A stretch of DNA of 64,000 nt from Streptomyces sp. V4I2 (lineage in GTDB: Bacteria; Actinomycetota; Actinomycetes; Streptomycetales; Streptomycetaceae). The notes under the pieces are model-generated. The model saw only the letters and a program-made list of their open reading frames with translations. It had not been told where the DNA came from and searched no databases. The translations under genes were made by a program, and so were the position numbers. Location: positions 2,976,001 through 3,040,000 of the forward strand of contig NZ_JAUSZM010000003.1 in the NCBI RefSeq assembly GCF_030817655.1, given 5' to 3'. This document shows, piece by piece, positions 45,504 to 53,594 of the stretch. Each line of letters starts with the position of its first letter. The first letter of the stretch is position 1.

Positions 45504-45546
45504 GCGTGAGGGGGTGACCACCACTTGGGTGGTCACCCCCTCACGC
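45504..45546. terminator. long hairpin after the DUF3040 gene
   Basis: GCGTGAGGGGGTGACCACC (45504-45522) and its complement (45528-45546) form a 19-bp stem around the loop ACTTG. It lies 25 nt past the DUF3040 stop and separates the converging operons. Confidence 0.85.
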
Positions 45547-45570
45547 AACAGGCGAGAGCTGTTCGTCGAG

Positions 45571-45963
45571 CTACTGGCCCTGTTGTTCGTCGCGGCGCCG
45601 CTGCCAGCGCTGCTCGATGCGGTCCATCATGGAGCGCCGCTGCCGTCCCTGATCACGGGGCTGCGGGCCACCGGCGGGCTGTTCGCCCGGCTTGGGAGCC
45701 TTGCGCCAGCCGGTTACCGCGAGCACCGCACAGCCCAGCATGACCAGGAAGCCCACCACGCTGAGCCAGACCTGCTTGGCGACCATACCGGCCATGAGGA
45801 GCGCGATACCCACGAGGAAGCCAGCGACCGCTTGGTAGACCCGTCGCCGGGTGTACGTACGCAGCCCGCTTCCCTCGAGCGCTGTCGCGAACTTGGGATC
45901 TTCGGCGTACAGCGCTCGCTCCATCTGCTCGAGCATTCGCTGCTCGTGCTCCGAGAGCGGCAC
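45571..45963 (-). CDS. DUF3040 membrane protein
   Basis: Encodes 130 residues. The N-terminal motif PLSEHEQRMLEQMERALYAEDPKFA is the DUF3040 hallmark. Two membrane helices lie at about 48-67 and 73-92, and a basic Arg/Gln-rich tail ends the protein. The GTG start at 45963 has GAGGAGGA 6 nt upstream; the frame extends further but without matching sequence. The family is common near division or transglutaminase genes in actinobacteria and has no known function. The 274-nt gap upstream (45964-46237) holds nothing I could identify beyond its expected promoter. Confidence 0.88.
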   Translation of the reverse strand: MPLSEHEQRMLEQMERALYAEDPKFATALEGSGLRTYTRRRVYQAVAGFLVGIALLMAGMVAKQVWLSVVGFLVMLGCAVLAVTGWRKAPKPGEQPAGGPQPRDQGRQRRSMMDRIEQRWQRRRDEQQGQ

Positions 45964-46237
45964 GGAGTCCTCCTCATCGTGCAGTCGCCGGGGCGACCCG
46001 GGGGTCCCTTCAGGATAGGCAGGGAATCGCCCCCGTGAAACCCGCCCCTCTACGCCAATTAGCCAACCGAATCCGCCATGAGCGTCTCGGCCCGCTGAGG
46101 CTTCCATTCCCCAGGAGCCGACCCGTCATGCCGGGCGGTCTCCCTCGATCATACGGCGCAGAGCGTCAGAGCGGGGGGCCTGTGGCGTACTCCATGTGCG
46201 CCCAAGTCCCTGATCAGCAGCACAGCACAAGTGGGGC

Positions 46238-47008
46238 TCAGCCCTCGGCGGCCCCCGACGTCACGCCAAGCACATGAAGCTGCGTGGCCACGGAGTGGAA
46301 GGCGGGCAGCTCGGCGGCCGCCTCCTCCAGCTTCAGCAGCGCCTCCACCGCCCCGGGCTCGGTGTCGACCAGCACCCCGGGAACGAGGTCGGCGAAGATC
46401 CGTACGCCGTGCACGGCGCCGACCGTGAGGCCCGCACCCTGGACCAGCTCGGTGAGCTGCTCGGCGGTGAAGCGGTGCGGTACGGGGTCGCCCTCGCCCC
46501 AGCGGCCGTTCGGGTCGTCGAGGGCCTGCTTGGCCTCCTTGAAGTGGCCGGCGAGGGCCCGCGCGAGCACGGCGCCGCCGAGGCCGGCGGCGAGCAGGCT
46601 GAGGACGCCCTCGGACCGCAGCGCGGCCACCGCGTTGCGGACGCCCTCGGCGGGGTCGTCCACGTACTCCAGCACGCCGTGGCACAGCACCACGTCGTAG
46701 CCGCCGCGCTCGACCACGTCGAAGAGGCCGTGGGCGTCGCCCTGGACGCCCTGCACACGGTCGGCGACGCCGGCTTCGGCGGCGCGGCGCTCCAGCGCGA
46801 ACAGCGCGTTCGGGCTGGGGTCGACGACGGTGACCCGGTGGCCGAGGCGGGCCACCGGCACGGCGAAGTTGCCGCTGCCGCCTCCGGTGTCGAGGACGTC
46901 CAGCGCCTGGCGACCCGTGGCCTTGACCCGGCGGTCGAGGGCGTCCTGGAGGACCTCCCAGACCACGGCGGTACGGAGAGAGGCGCGGGGGCGCATCGGG
47001 TCCGGCAC
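46238..47008 (-). CDS. class I SAM-dependent methyltransferase
   Basis: Encodes 256 residues. The SAM-binding motif I is LDTGGGSGNFAVP, the acidic end of strand 2 is VVDPSPNAL, and motif IV is VVLCHGVLEYVDDP. The overall pattern is close to CmoM-like tRNA (carboxymethoxyuridine) methyltransferases, but the substrate is not proven. GTG 47008 has GGAG 9 nt before it; an ATG four codons later is an alternative. It lies downstream of the HEPN gene on the same strand, separated by a 269-nt gap in which I see no gene. Confidence 0.87.
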   Translation of the reverse strand: MPDPMRPRASLRTAVVWEVLQDALDRRVKATGRQALDVLDTGGGSGNFAVPVARLGHRVTVVDPSPNALFALERRAAEAGVADRVQGVQGDAHGLFDVVERGGYDVVLCHGVLEYVDDPAEGVRNAVAALRSEGVLSLLAAGLGGAVLARALAGHFKEAKQALDDPNGRWGEGDPVPHRFTAEQLTELVQGAGLTVGAVHGVRIFADLVPGVLVDTEPGAVEALLKLEEAAAELPAFHSVATQLHVLGVTSGAAEG

Positions 47009-47277
47009 GGCAGTTGACTCCTCGGCGCGGCACCGCCTCTGGCACGGCGGCGCGAACGGGGCGCCTCCCTGCCCCGGCTGCGGGAAAGGGAAGCTTCAGG
47101 CGCTTCCCACCCTATTGCCTCCGGTGCCCTGGCCGGTCACCGCGGTCTCGCGCCTCCGGGCCGTCTCACACGGCGGACTCGGGGCCTTTCCGTTGTGCCG
47201 CAGCGGTGGTCCGCGCGACCGCCGACGGCGGGACGGGGACACGGTGGCACCTCCATCGGAGGCGGCCGACCGGGCTC

Positions 47278-47844
47278 TCAGCCCGCGTCCGGGAAGTCGC
47301 GGTCGGTGGTGTCCTGGTCCTCCGGCTGCTCCGCGTCCTGGCGTGGCTGGGGCAGGACGGGCTGGAGCACCAGCATGCGCTCGACGAGGCGCAGGAACAT
47401 CGCCACGTCGCGTATCAGGTCGTCGGCGTCCCGACGGCTGGCCGCGCCCTGGATGCCCGCCTCCGCCCGGGCGCGGCGCCGGGCTCCGGAGGCGAAGAGC
47501 GCGCTCCACTCGGCGAGTTCGGGCGCTATCTCGGGGAGCACTTCCCAGGCGCTCCGGATGCGGGCCCGGCGTCGGGGTGTGGGCTCGGGGCGCCCCCGCG
47601 CGGCGAGCACGGCGGCGGCGGTGCGCAGGGCGGCCAAGTGGGCCGTCGCATAGCGCTCGTTCGACGTCTCCAGGGTCGCCGCCTCGTCGAGACCGGCACG
47701 GGCCTGGGCGAGCAGATCGAGGGCGGCCGGTGGGGCGGTTGTCCGGCGGAGCACGGGGTGCACGTCACTCGCCGGGCCGGTCAGTGAGGGGGCAGGGCCG
47801 GTGGCGCGGCGCCGGCGGGCGGCGGCTGCGTTGTAGGTGGCCAT
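47278..47844 (-). CDS. SAV_6107-type HEPN-domain protein
   Basis: Encodes 188 residues. An Ala-rich helical domain (about 38-150) contains RYATAH (Arg64-His69), which fits the Rx4-6H motif of HEPN ribonucleases. The family is known from streptomycetes by the SAV_6107 name. HEPN proteins are often RNases in toxin-antitoxin or defence systems, but no nucleotidyltransferase (MNT) partner is next to it. The C-terminus is acidic and Pro/Gln-rich. AGGAGG 7 nt before the ATG is a strong ribosome site. It is divergent from the ABC transporter operon. Confidence 0.8.
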   Translation of the reverse strand: MATYNAAAARRRRATGPAPSLTGPASDVHPVLRRTTAPPAALDLLAQARAGLDEAATLETSNERYATAHLAALRTAAAVLAARGRPEPTPRRRARIRSAWEVLPEIAPELAEWSALFASGARRRARAEAGIQGAASRRDADDLIRDVAMFLRLVERMLVLQPVLPQPRQDAEQPEDQDTTDRDFPDAG

Positions 47845-47946
47845 GACGAACCTCCTGTCGTCTGTGTGACGGCTTCGCCCCGAAACGGGGTGCCGTATGT
47901 GCCCATCGTGAGGTATGCCACTGACAATCCGTTCTGACCTGGGCTT

Positions 47947-48003
47947 TTGCTTCGATCTGAAGTTCGGGTTAGTTTTTGCACTGACCAGTCAGTTCAAAAA
48001 CTA
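47947..48003 (+). promoter_or_regulatory. promoter and palindromic operator of the ABC-YhgE-TetR operon
   Basis: TTGCTT (47947-47952) and TAGTTT (47970-47975) are separated by exactly 17 nt and form a plausible promoter. Overlapping the -10 and the start site is a 34-nt inverted repeat: TAGTTTTTG (47970-47978) with CAAAAACTA (47995-48003), and ACTGAC (47980-47985) with GTCAGT (47988-47993); only positions 47979/47994 and the central pair do not match. The third gene of the operon is a TetR-family repressor, so autorepression through this site is likely. Confidence 0.75.
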
Positions 48004-48025
48004 CGGTTCATCAACAGGGGGAGCT

Positions 48026-48781
48026 GTGGGCGCAGTCGGTGTCACAGCCGAGGGTTTCGGGCTCAAGGGCCCACGCGGCTGGGCGTTCCGTGGGGTCTGG
48101 GTCGACGCGGAGCCCGGCTCGCTGATCGCCGTCGAGGGACCGTCCGGGTCCGGGCGTACGTGCCTGCTGCTCGCGCTCACCGGGCGGATGAAGGCGACGG
48201 AGGGCACGGCGGCCGTGAGCGGGGCGCGGCTGCCGAAGCACCTGGCGGCGGTGCGCCGCGTCAGTGCTCTGGCCCATGTCGCCGGGCTCACCGACCTCGA
48301 CCCGGCGCTGACCGTCGGGGAGCACCTGCACGAACGGGCGTTGCTGCAGCGGCACTTCGGCGACTCCCTGCGTGGGCTGCTGCGGCCGCGGTCCGAGCGG
48401 GCGACCGAGGCGAAGCTGCGGATCGACACCGCGCTGGCGGCCGCCGGTCTCCACCTGGAGTCGCTGCCCAAGGGCTCGCGGACCGCCGTACGCGATCTGG
48501 AACGGCTGGAGGCGCTGCGGCTGTCCGTCGCGCTGGCGCTGATCGGGCGCCCGGGCCTGCTGGGGGTCGACGACATCGATCTGAAGCTGTCCGAGGCCGA
48601 ACGGGCCGAGGTCTGGACGCTGTTCAGGTCCCTCGCCGACGCCGGCACGACGGTCGTGGCGGTGTGCAGCGAGGCGCCCGACGACACGGTGAAGGTCTCC
48701 ACCCGGCAGTCGCAGGAGACCCAAGGGGAGATCCAAGGGGAGGAGAAGGCCGATGCGCTCGCCGAGACTGGCCACGCTTGA
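48026..48781 (+). CDS. atypical ABC-type ATP-binding protein
   Basis: Encodes 251 residues. The fold is that of an ABC ATPase, but key residues deviate. Walker A is GPSGSGRT, with Arg44 in place of lysine. No LSGGQ signature is present; that place reads AVRDLERLEALRLSVALAL. The Walker B region is LLGVDDIDLKL, lacking the usual acidic DE pair ending in E. It may bind nucleotide without normal hydrolysis, or regulate the permease. The GTG at 48026 follows GGGGGAG with a short gap. The C-terminus is Gln/Glu-rich. It overlaps the permease gene by 29 nt and surely acts with it. Confidence 0.8.
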   Translation: MGAVGVTAEGFGLKGPRGWAFRGVWVDAEPGSLIAVEGPSGSGRTCLLLALTGRMKATEGTAAVSGARLPKHLAAVRRVSALAHVAGLTDLDPALTVGEHLHERALLQRHFGDSLRGLLRPRSERATEAKLRIDTALAAAGLHLESLPKGSRTAVRDLERLEALRLSVALALIGRPGLLGVDDIDLKLSEAERAEVWTLFRSLADAGTTVVAVCSEAPDDTVKVSTRQSQETQGEIQGEEKADALAETGHA

Positions 48782-50837
48782 GCTGCGCCGCTTCGGGAGG
48801 GGGAAGCTGCCGCGCGCCGCCCTGGTCGCGCTGCTGGTGCTGCCGCTGCTGTACGGCGCCCTGTACCTGTGGTCGTTCTGGGACCCGTACGGCCGCCTGG
48901 ACCGCATTCCCGTGGCGCTCGTGAACGACGACAAAGGGGCGCGCGCCGACGGGAAGAAGCTCGCGGCGGGCGACGACATCACCGAGGGGCTGCGCGAGAG
49001 CGAGGTCTTCGACTGGCACGAGGTGAGCGCCGCCGAGGCACGCGCGGGCGTGGAGGACGGCAGGTACTACCTGTCGCTGACCATGCCGGCCGACTTCAGC
49101 CGGCGGATCGCCTCCAGCTCGGGCGACTCTCCGGAGACCGGCGCGCTCCAGGTCCGTACGAACGACGCGAACAACTACATCGTCGGGCAGATCTCGCGGA
49201 CGGTGTTCAGCGAGGTGCGCACGACCGCGTCCACCAAGGCGTCGCGGTCGTTCCTGGACCGGATCTTCGTCTCGTTCTCGGACATCCACGGCGAGACGGT
49301 GAAGGCCGCCGAGGGGGCCGATGACCTGGAAGGTGGCATCGGCAAGGCGGAGAAGGGTTCCCAGGACCTCGCCGACGGTCTGAAGGACGCCAGGAAGGGC
49401 AGCGGCGAGCTGTCCGAGGGGCTGACGAAGCTCGACAGCGGAGCGGGCGACCTGGAGGACGGTTCGAAGCAGGTCGCGGGGGGCACGCAGGCCCTCGCCG
49501 ACAAGGTCAACGGGGTCGCGGACACGGTGGGGCCCTTCCTCGATGACAACGAGAAGACCATCGGCGACACCGCCCGGCTGGTCGCCGACTCGGCGGCGGC
49601 GATCCGCCACAACCTCGACACGCTGGTGAAGACGGCCCCGACGGCCGCCGAGGGGGCCCACGCGGCCTCCGACACGCTGGACGCCGTCTACCAGGCGCGC
49701 TGCGAGGACCCCGTGCTGCCGGACGCCGCCTGCGCCGACCTGAAGAAGGCCAGGCAGGCCGCGGCCGACGTGGCGAAGGTCGCCGACGACGTCAACACGC
49801 TCATCGCCGACCAGGACGGCGACCTGGCGAAGCTCGACGGTCACCTCGGCACGCTCCAGAAGCAGGCCCAGGCGCTCGCCGACCACGCCCCGCACCTCTC
49901 CGAGGACCTTGCCGACGCCGCGAAGAAGGTCAACGAGCTGAACACGGGCGCCGGGAAGGTCGCCGCGGGCGCCGAAAAGCTGCACTCGGGGCTCGGCACG
50001 GCCGAGACCGGCGCCACCGACCTGGACGAGGGCGTCGGCGACCTCAAGACGGGTGCCGAGGACCTGAGCGGCGGCATGTACAAGCTCGTCGACGGCTCGG
50101 GCGAGCTCTCCGACGGACTGCACGACGGCGCCGAGCAGATCCCCGACTACGACCAGCGGGACCGCGACCGGCGCACCGAGGTGATGGCGGACCCGGTCCA
50201 GCTCGTCTCCAGGGACCTGCACAAGGCGCCCAACTACGGCACCGGGTTCGCCCCGTACTTCATCCCGCTGTCCCTGTGGGTGGGCGCGATGGTGGCCTAC
50301 ATGCTGATCACCCCGATGAACCGGCGTGCCCTCGCCGCGGGCGCCTCCGCCTGGCGGATCGCACTGGCGGGCTGGCTCCCGGTGGTGGCGATCGGGGTGC
50401 TGCAGACGGTCGCCCTGATGTCGGTGCTGCACTGGGCGGTCGGCCTGGAGATGGCGCGGGCGGCCGGGACGGTGGGCTTCCTGTTCCTGGTGACGGCGTG
50501 CTTCGCTGCGATCGTGCAGTGGCTGAACGCGCGCTTCGGGGCGGCGGGCCGGATCCTCGTCCTGGCCCTGCTGATGCTCCAGCTGACCTCCGCGGGCGGC
50601 ACGTACCCCGTGCAGACCAGTCCGGACTTCTTCAACGCGCTGCACCCCTTCCTGCCGATGAGTTACGTCGTCGAGGCCCTCAGGAGGCTCATCACCGGCG
50701 GCGGCCTGGGTCCGGTGTGGCAGGCGTGTGCCGTGCTGGCGGCCTTCACCGCGGGCGCCCTGGCGCTGACCGCCGTGTCGGCCCGCCGTCGGCAAGTCTG
50801 GACGCTCGACCGGCTGCACCCGGAGCTGACCCTGTGA
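48753..50837 (+). CDS. YhgE/Pip-family ABC-2-like export permease
   Basis: Encodes 694 residues. One membrane helix near the N-terminus (about 22-42) is followed by a long extracytoplasmic region (about 43-490) of helical repeats rich in Gly/Asp/Leu heptads (DLADGLKDARKGSGELSEG and similar). Five to six membrane helices come at about 505-680. The family includes Lactococcus Pip (phage infection protein) and relatives of type VII secretion EsaA. The substrate is unknown. GGAGGAGAAGG precedes the ATG. It is coupled to the ATPase before it and the regulator after it. Confidence 0.88.
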   Translation: MRSPRLATLELRRFGRGKLPRAALVALLVLPLLYGALYLWSFWDPYGRLDRIPVALVNDDKGARADGKKLAAGDDITEGLRESEVFDWHEVSAAEARAGVEDGRYYLSLTMPADFSRRIASSSGDSPETGALQVRTNDANNYIVGQISRTVFSEVRTTASTKASRSFLDRIFVSFSDIHGETVKAAEGADDLEGGIGKAEKGSQDLADGLKDARKGSGELSEGLTKLDSGAGDLEDGSKQVAGGTQALADKVNGVADTVGPFLDDNEKTIGDTARLVADSAAAIRHNLDTLVKTAPTAAEGAHAASDTLDAVYQARCEDPVLPDAACADLKKARQAAADVAKVADDVNTLIADQDGDLAKLDGHLGTLQKQAQALADHAPHLSEDLADAAKKVNELNTGAGKVAAGAEKLHSGLGTAETGATDLDEGVGDLKTGAEDLSGGMYKLVDGSGELSDGLHDGAEQIPDYDQRDRDRRTEVMADPVQLVSRDLHKAPNYGTGFAPYFIPLSLWVGAMVAYMLITPMNRRALAAGASAWRIALAGWLPVVAIGVLQTVALMSVLHWAVGLEMARAAGTVGFLFLVTACFAAIVQWLNARFGAAGRILVLALLMLQLTSAGGTYPVQTSPDFFNALHPFLPMSYVVEALRRLITGGGLGPVWQACAVLAAFTAGALALTAVSARRRQVWTLDRLHPELTL

Positions 50838-50843
50838 GCCCCG

Positions 50844-50891
50844 CGGTGACACTTCCGGTGACACCTCCGGTGCCTCCTCCGATGACTCCTG
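50844..50891 (+). repeat. four 12-bp tandem repeats between the permease and tetR
   Basis: CGGTGACACTTC, CGGTGACACCTC, CGGTGCCTCCTC and CGATGACTCCTG follow one another. If the tetR frame began at GTG 50834 they would encode a VTPP-like repeat; the better start is at 50906, after the repeat. Confidence 0.8.
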
Positions 50892-50905
50892 GAGGGAACG
50901 CTCCT

Positions 50906-51550
50906 GTGACAATCAGGACCATGGAAAGCAGCAGCGCCCCGCAGGGTGTCAGCACGCGCCGCGAGGCCACCCGGCAAAAACTCTACGAGGCAGCCGTCAC
51001 GCTCATCGCCGAGCAGGGCTTCTCCGCCACCACGGTGGACGAGATCGCCGAGCGGGCCGGGGTCGCCAAGGGCACCGTCTACTACAACTTCGCGAGCAAG
51101 TCCGTCCTCTTCGAGGAACTGCTGCGGCACGGCGTGCGGCTCCTCGCCGCCTCCCTTCGGGAGGCGGCCGAGCGGACGGCACGGCAGGGCGGCAGCAAGG
51201 TCGACGCCCTGGACGCGATGATCCGCGCGGGTCTCGTCTTCATCCAGGCCTACCCGTCCTTCACGCAGCTGTACGTGGCGGAGCTGTGGCGTACCAACCG
51301 GGCCTGGCAGTCCACGCTGATGGTGGTCCGGCAGGAAGCCGTCGCGGTCGTGGAGGGCGTGCTGCGCGAGGGCGTGGACAACGGCGAGTTCAGCGAAGAG
51401 ATCGACATCCAACTGACCTCGGCCGCGCTGGTCGGCATGGTCCTGGTGGCCGCCCTGGACTGGCAGGCCTTCCAGCCGGAACGCTCCCTGGACGACGTGC
51501 ACGCGGCGCTGTCCCGGCTGCTCCAGGGGCGGGTCAGCGGGCGCGGCTGA
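50906..51550 (+). CDS. TetR-family transcriptional repressor
   Basis: Encodes 214 residues from GTG 50906, with GGAGGG 9 nt upstream. The DNA-binding helix-turn-helix is AAVTLIAEQGFSATTVDEIAERAGVAKGTVYYNFASKSVLFEELL (about residues 25-70). The C-terminal ligand domain is all-helical. It follows the permease gene in the same operon, the typical place for a local repressor, and the promoter palindrome at 47970-48003 is its likely target. The ligand is unknown but probably the exported compound or a signal of it. Confidence 0.92.
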   Translation: MTIRTMESSSAPQGVSTRREATRQKLYEAAVTLIAEQGFSATTVDEIAERAGVAKGTVYYNFASKSVLFEELLRHGVRLLAASLREAAERTARQGGSKVDALDAMIRAGLVFIQAYPSFTQLYVAELWRTNRAWQSTLMVVRQEAVAVVEGVLREGVDNGEFSEEIDIQLTSAALVGMVLVAALDWQAFQPERSLDDVHAALSRLLQGRVSGRG

Positions 51551-52039
51551 GCACGGCCGCCCAGCGTGGCCGGCGCGACCTCGTCACCGCGACACGGCTA
51601 CCGCAGACACACGAAAGCGCCGGTCCGATGTGGCCGCGTCCCCCGCGGGCCACCTCGAACCGGCGCCTCCTGCTCCCCCGTTTCCCCCGTACTCCCCCGA
51701 TTCCCCCGTCGGGCCCCCGTACGGTCGTCCCCCGGGTCCCCCCGTGCCTCGCTCCCGCCGGCATCGGCCGGCGGAAGGAGCGGATCGGGGGCGGCTCCGT
51801 TCCGGCGCCCCGTGTCGCCGGTGCCGGAGCCTTGCCCCTTCTCCGTGCCCCCACTCTCTCGTTGATGCAGGTCGCGGCCCATCCGCACGCGTACTCAACT
51901 AACCGGCTAGGTACGGATACTCAGCACTGCGCACTCAGCCCCAAGGACGCCGGGTCGCCGACTGGTCACGATCGCGGTTCCGGACCGACAGCCGGTGGCC
52001 GTGGCCGGGTTGTCAGTGGCGGCCGATAAAGTCGCAGGC
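51551..52039. other. 489-nt gap without a convincing gene
   Basis: Between the tetR stop and the flavoprotein ATG I see no gene with family resemblance or ribosome site, although several open frames exist. The gap holds a run of C5-C6 tracts at 51675-51743 (see the findings) and, near its end, an A+T-richer segment (51893-51930) where the promoter for the next gene may lie. Confidence 0.6.
51675..51743 (-). repeat. seven G5-G6 tracts on the minus strand (potential G-quadruplex)
   Basis: C-runs on the plus strand lie at 51675-51679, 51684-51688, 51694-51698, 51703-51707, 51714-51718, 51729-51733 and 51738-51743. The minus strand thus carries seven G-runs of five or six with loops of 4-10 nt. 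Confidence 0.75.
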
Positions 52040-53551
52040 ATGGCACGGATTGCGGTGATCGGCGCCGGGATGGGCGCGATGGCGGCCGCTGCCCGGCTGG
52101 CCGTCGCGGGCCACCGGGTGGCGGTGTACGAGCGTACGGAGACGTACGGCGGAGCGGTGCGCCGCTTCGAGCGGGACGGCTTCTCCTTCGACACGGGCCC
52201 GGGGCTCCTGTCCCTGCCCGCGGTCTACCGCGACCTGTTCGTCAAGACCGGCAAGGAGCCGCTGGAGTCCTGCGTCGAGCTGGTCCAGGTCGACCCGTCC
52301 TCGCACCACCTCTTCGCGGACGGCACCCAGGTGTCGCTGCCGAACGCCTCGCGCGCGGGCGCCGTCGCGGCTCTGGACGAGGCGCTCGGGTCGGGCGCGG
52401 GGCAGCGCTGGGGCGACTTCCTGGTCCGGGCCCGGGAGGCCTGGGACCGGACACGCAGGCCCCTCCTGGAGGAGCCCCTGTGGCCCAACTGGTCGGTGCT
52501 GGCCGGGCGCGAGCCCTATCCGGCGGTCCCCCACAAGCGTCTGCTGCGCACCCGCCGGGCCGGCACCCTCGCCGAGATCGGCGCCTGGGAGCTGCGCGAC
52601 CCCCGGCTCGCCGCCCTGCTGGACAACTACGCCCTCACGTACGGCCTGGACCCGGGCGACGCACCCGCGAGCGCGTCCGTGCTGCCGTACATGGAGCACG
52701 CCTTCGGCACCTGGTATGTGCGCGGCGGGATGCGGGAGTTGGCGCGCGCGGTGTACGAGCGGTGCCTGGCCAGGAAGGTCGAGTTCGTCTTCGGCGCCGA
52801 GGTCACCGGGGTGCTGGAGAAGGACGGCCGGGCGTCGGGCGTGGAGTTCGCGGACGGCGGGGTCGCGGAGGCGGACACGGTGGTCGGCACCGGGCCCTGG
52901 CGGCTGCGTGACCTGGTGCGGGGCCGTGCGCTGTACGACGCCAAGGCGGTCGAGCCCGGTCCCGAGGGCATGGCCGCCGGCCGGGTCGTCGTCTGCCTGG
53001 CGCTGCGCGGCGCCCGGGCGGCGGACGCCGCCCACCGCACCGTCGTGCACAGCCCGGACTCGGAGAGCGAACTGGGGTTCTTCGCGCACGGCGTGCCGCC
53101 CGAGCAGCCGACCGTGCGCATCGACCGGCCGGACGATCCGGCCCTGCGCCCCGACGACGGACACGAGGCCGTGGTGCTCACGTCGACAGTGCCGTCACAG
53201 ACGCACTACGACTGGACGGCCGTCGGCGCTGCCGACGCCTTCGCCGACCGGATGGTCGCCGCCGCGGAGCGGGCGGTCCCGGGGCTGCGCGAGCGGACGC
53301 TGTGGCAGGAGGTGCGTACGCCCCTGCACACCCGTGAGGAGACGGGCGCCGAGGGCGGTGGCGTGCCCGCACCCTCCCTGGCCTCGGCCGCGGGGACCCT
53401 GCTGCACCCGTCCAACAACACGGCGATACCGGGCCTGTTCGCCGTCGGCGGCTGGGCGCACCCGGGCGGCGGTCTCCCGCACGCCGGTATGTCGGGCGCG
53501 CTGGTCGCCGGACTGGTCGTGGAGGGGCCGGAATTCCGGGGTTCTCAGTGA
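52040..53551 (+). CDS. phytoene desaturase-like FAD-dependent oxidoreductase
   Basis: Encodes 503 residues. The N-terminal FAD-binding dinucleotide fold is MARIAVIGAGMGAMAAAARLAVAGH with GxGxxG spacing, and the C-terminus carries the carotenoid-desaturase-type signature FAVGGWAHPGGGLPHAGMSGALVAG. It probably oxidises or isomerises a hydrophobic substrate. No carotenoid genes are nearby, so a carotenoid role is not implied. ATG 52040 has only a weak ribosome site (GCAGGC); the frame opens 45 nt earlier. Confidence 0.87.
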   Translation: MARIAVIGAGMGAMAAAARLAVAGHRVAVYERTETYGGAVRRFERDGFSFDTGPGLLSLPAVYRDLFVKTGKEPLESCVELVQVDPSSHHLFADGTQVSLPNASRAGAVAALDEALGSGAGQRWGDFLVRAREAWDRTRRPLLEEPLWPNWSVLAGREPYPAVPHKRLLRTRRAGTLAEIGAWELRDPRLAALLDNYALTYGLDPGDAPASASVLPYMEHAFGTWYVRGGMRELARAVYERCLARKVEFVFGAEVTGVLEKDGRASGVEFADGGVAEADTVVGTGPWRLRDLVRGRALYDAKAVEPGPEGMAAGRVVVCLALRGARAADAAHRTVVHSPDSESELGFFAHGVPPEQPTVRIDRPDDPALRPDDGHEAVVLTSTVPSQTHYDWTAVGAADAFADRMVAAAERAVPGLRERTLWQEVRTPLHTREETGAEGGGVPAPSLASAAGTLLHPSNNTAIPGLFAVGGWAHPGGGLPHAGMSGALVAGLVVEGPEFRGSQ

Positions 53552-53594
53552 ACGCCCGGGATCCGGGCCGCCGGCATCCGGGCCGAGGGACGGT

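Noticed and set aside
46149..47045. Arg/Gly-rich 298-residue frame over the methyltransferase gene
   Set aside because: It is an alternative frame on the same strand; the methyltransferase frame carries the SAM motifs.
47278..47844. HEPN-MNT toxin-antitoxin pair
   Set aside because: No nucleotidyltransferase motif (GSxxxGx9-12DxD) is encoded in the neighbouring genes.
52022..52029. GCCGATAA upstream of the flavoprotein gene, identical to the WhiG -10 motif
   Set aside because: No TAAA -35 element at the required ~15-nt distance (the sequence there is GC-rich), so a sporulation sigma promoter is not supported.
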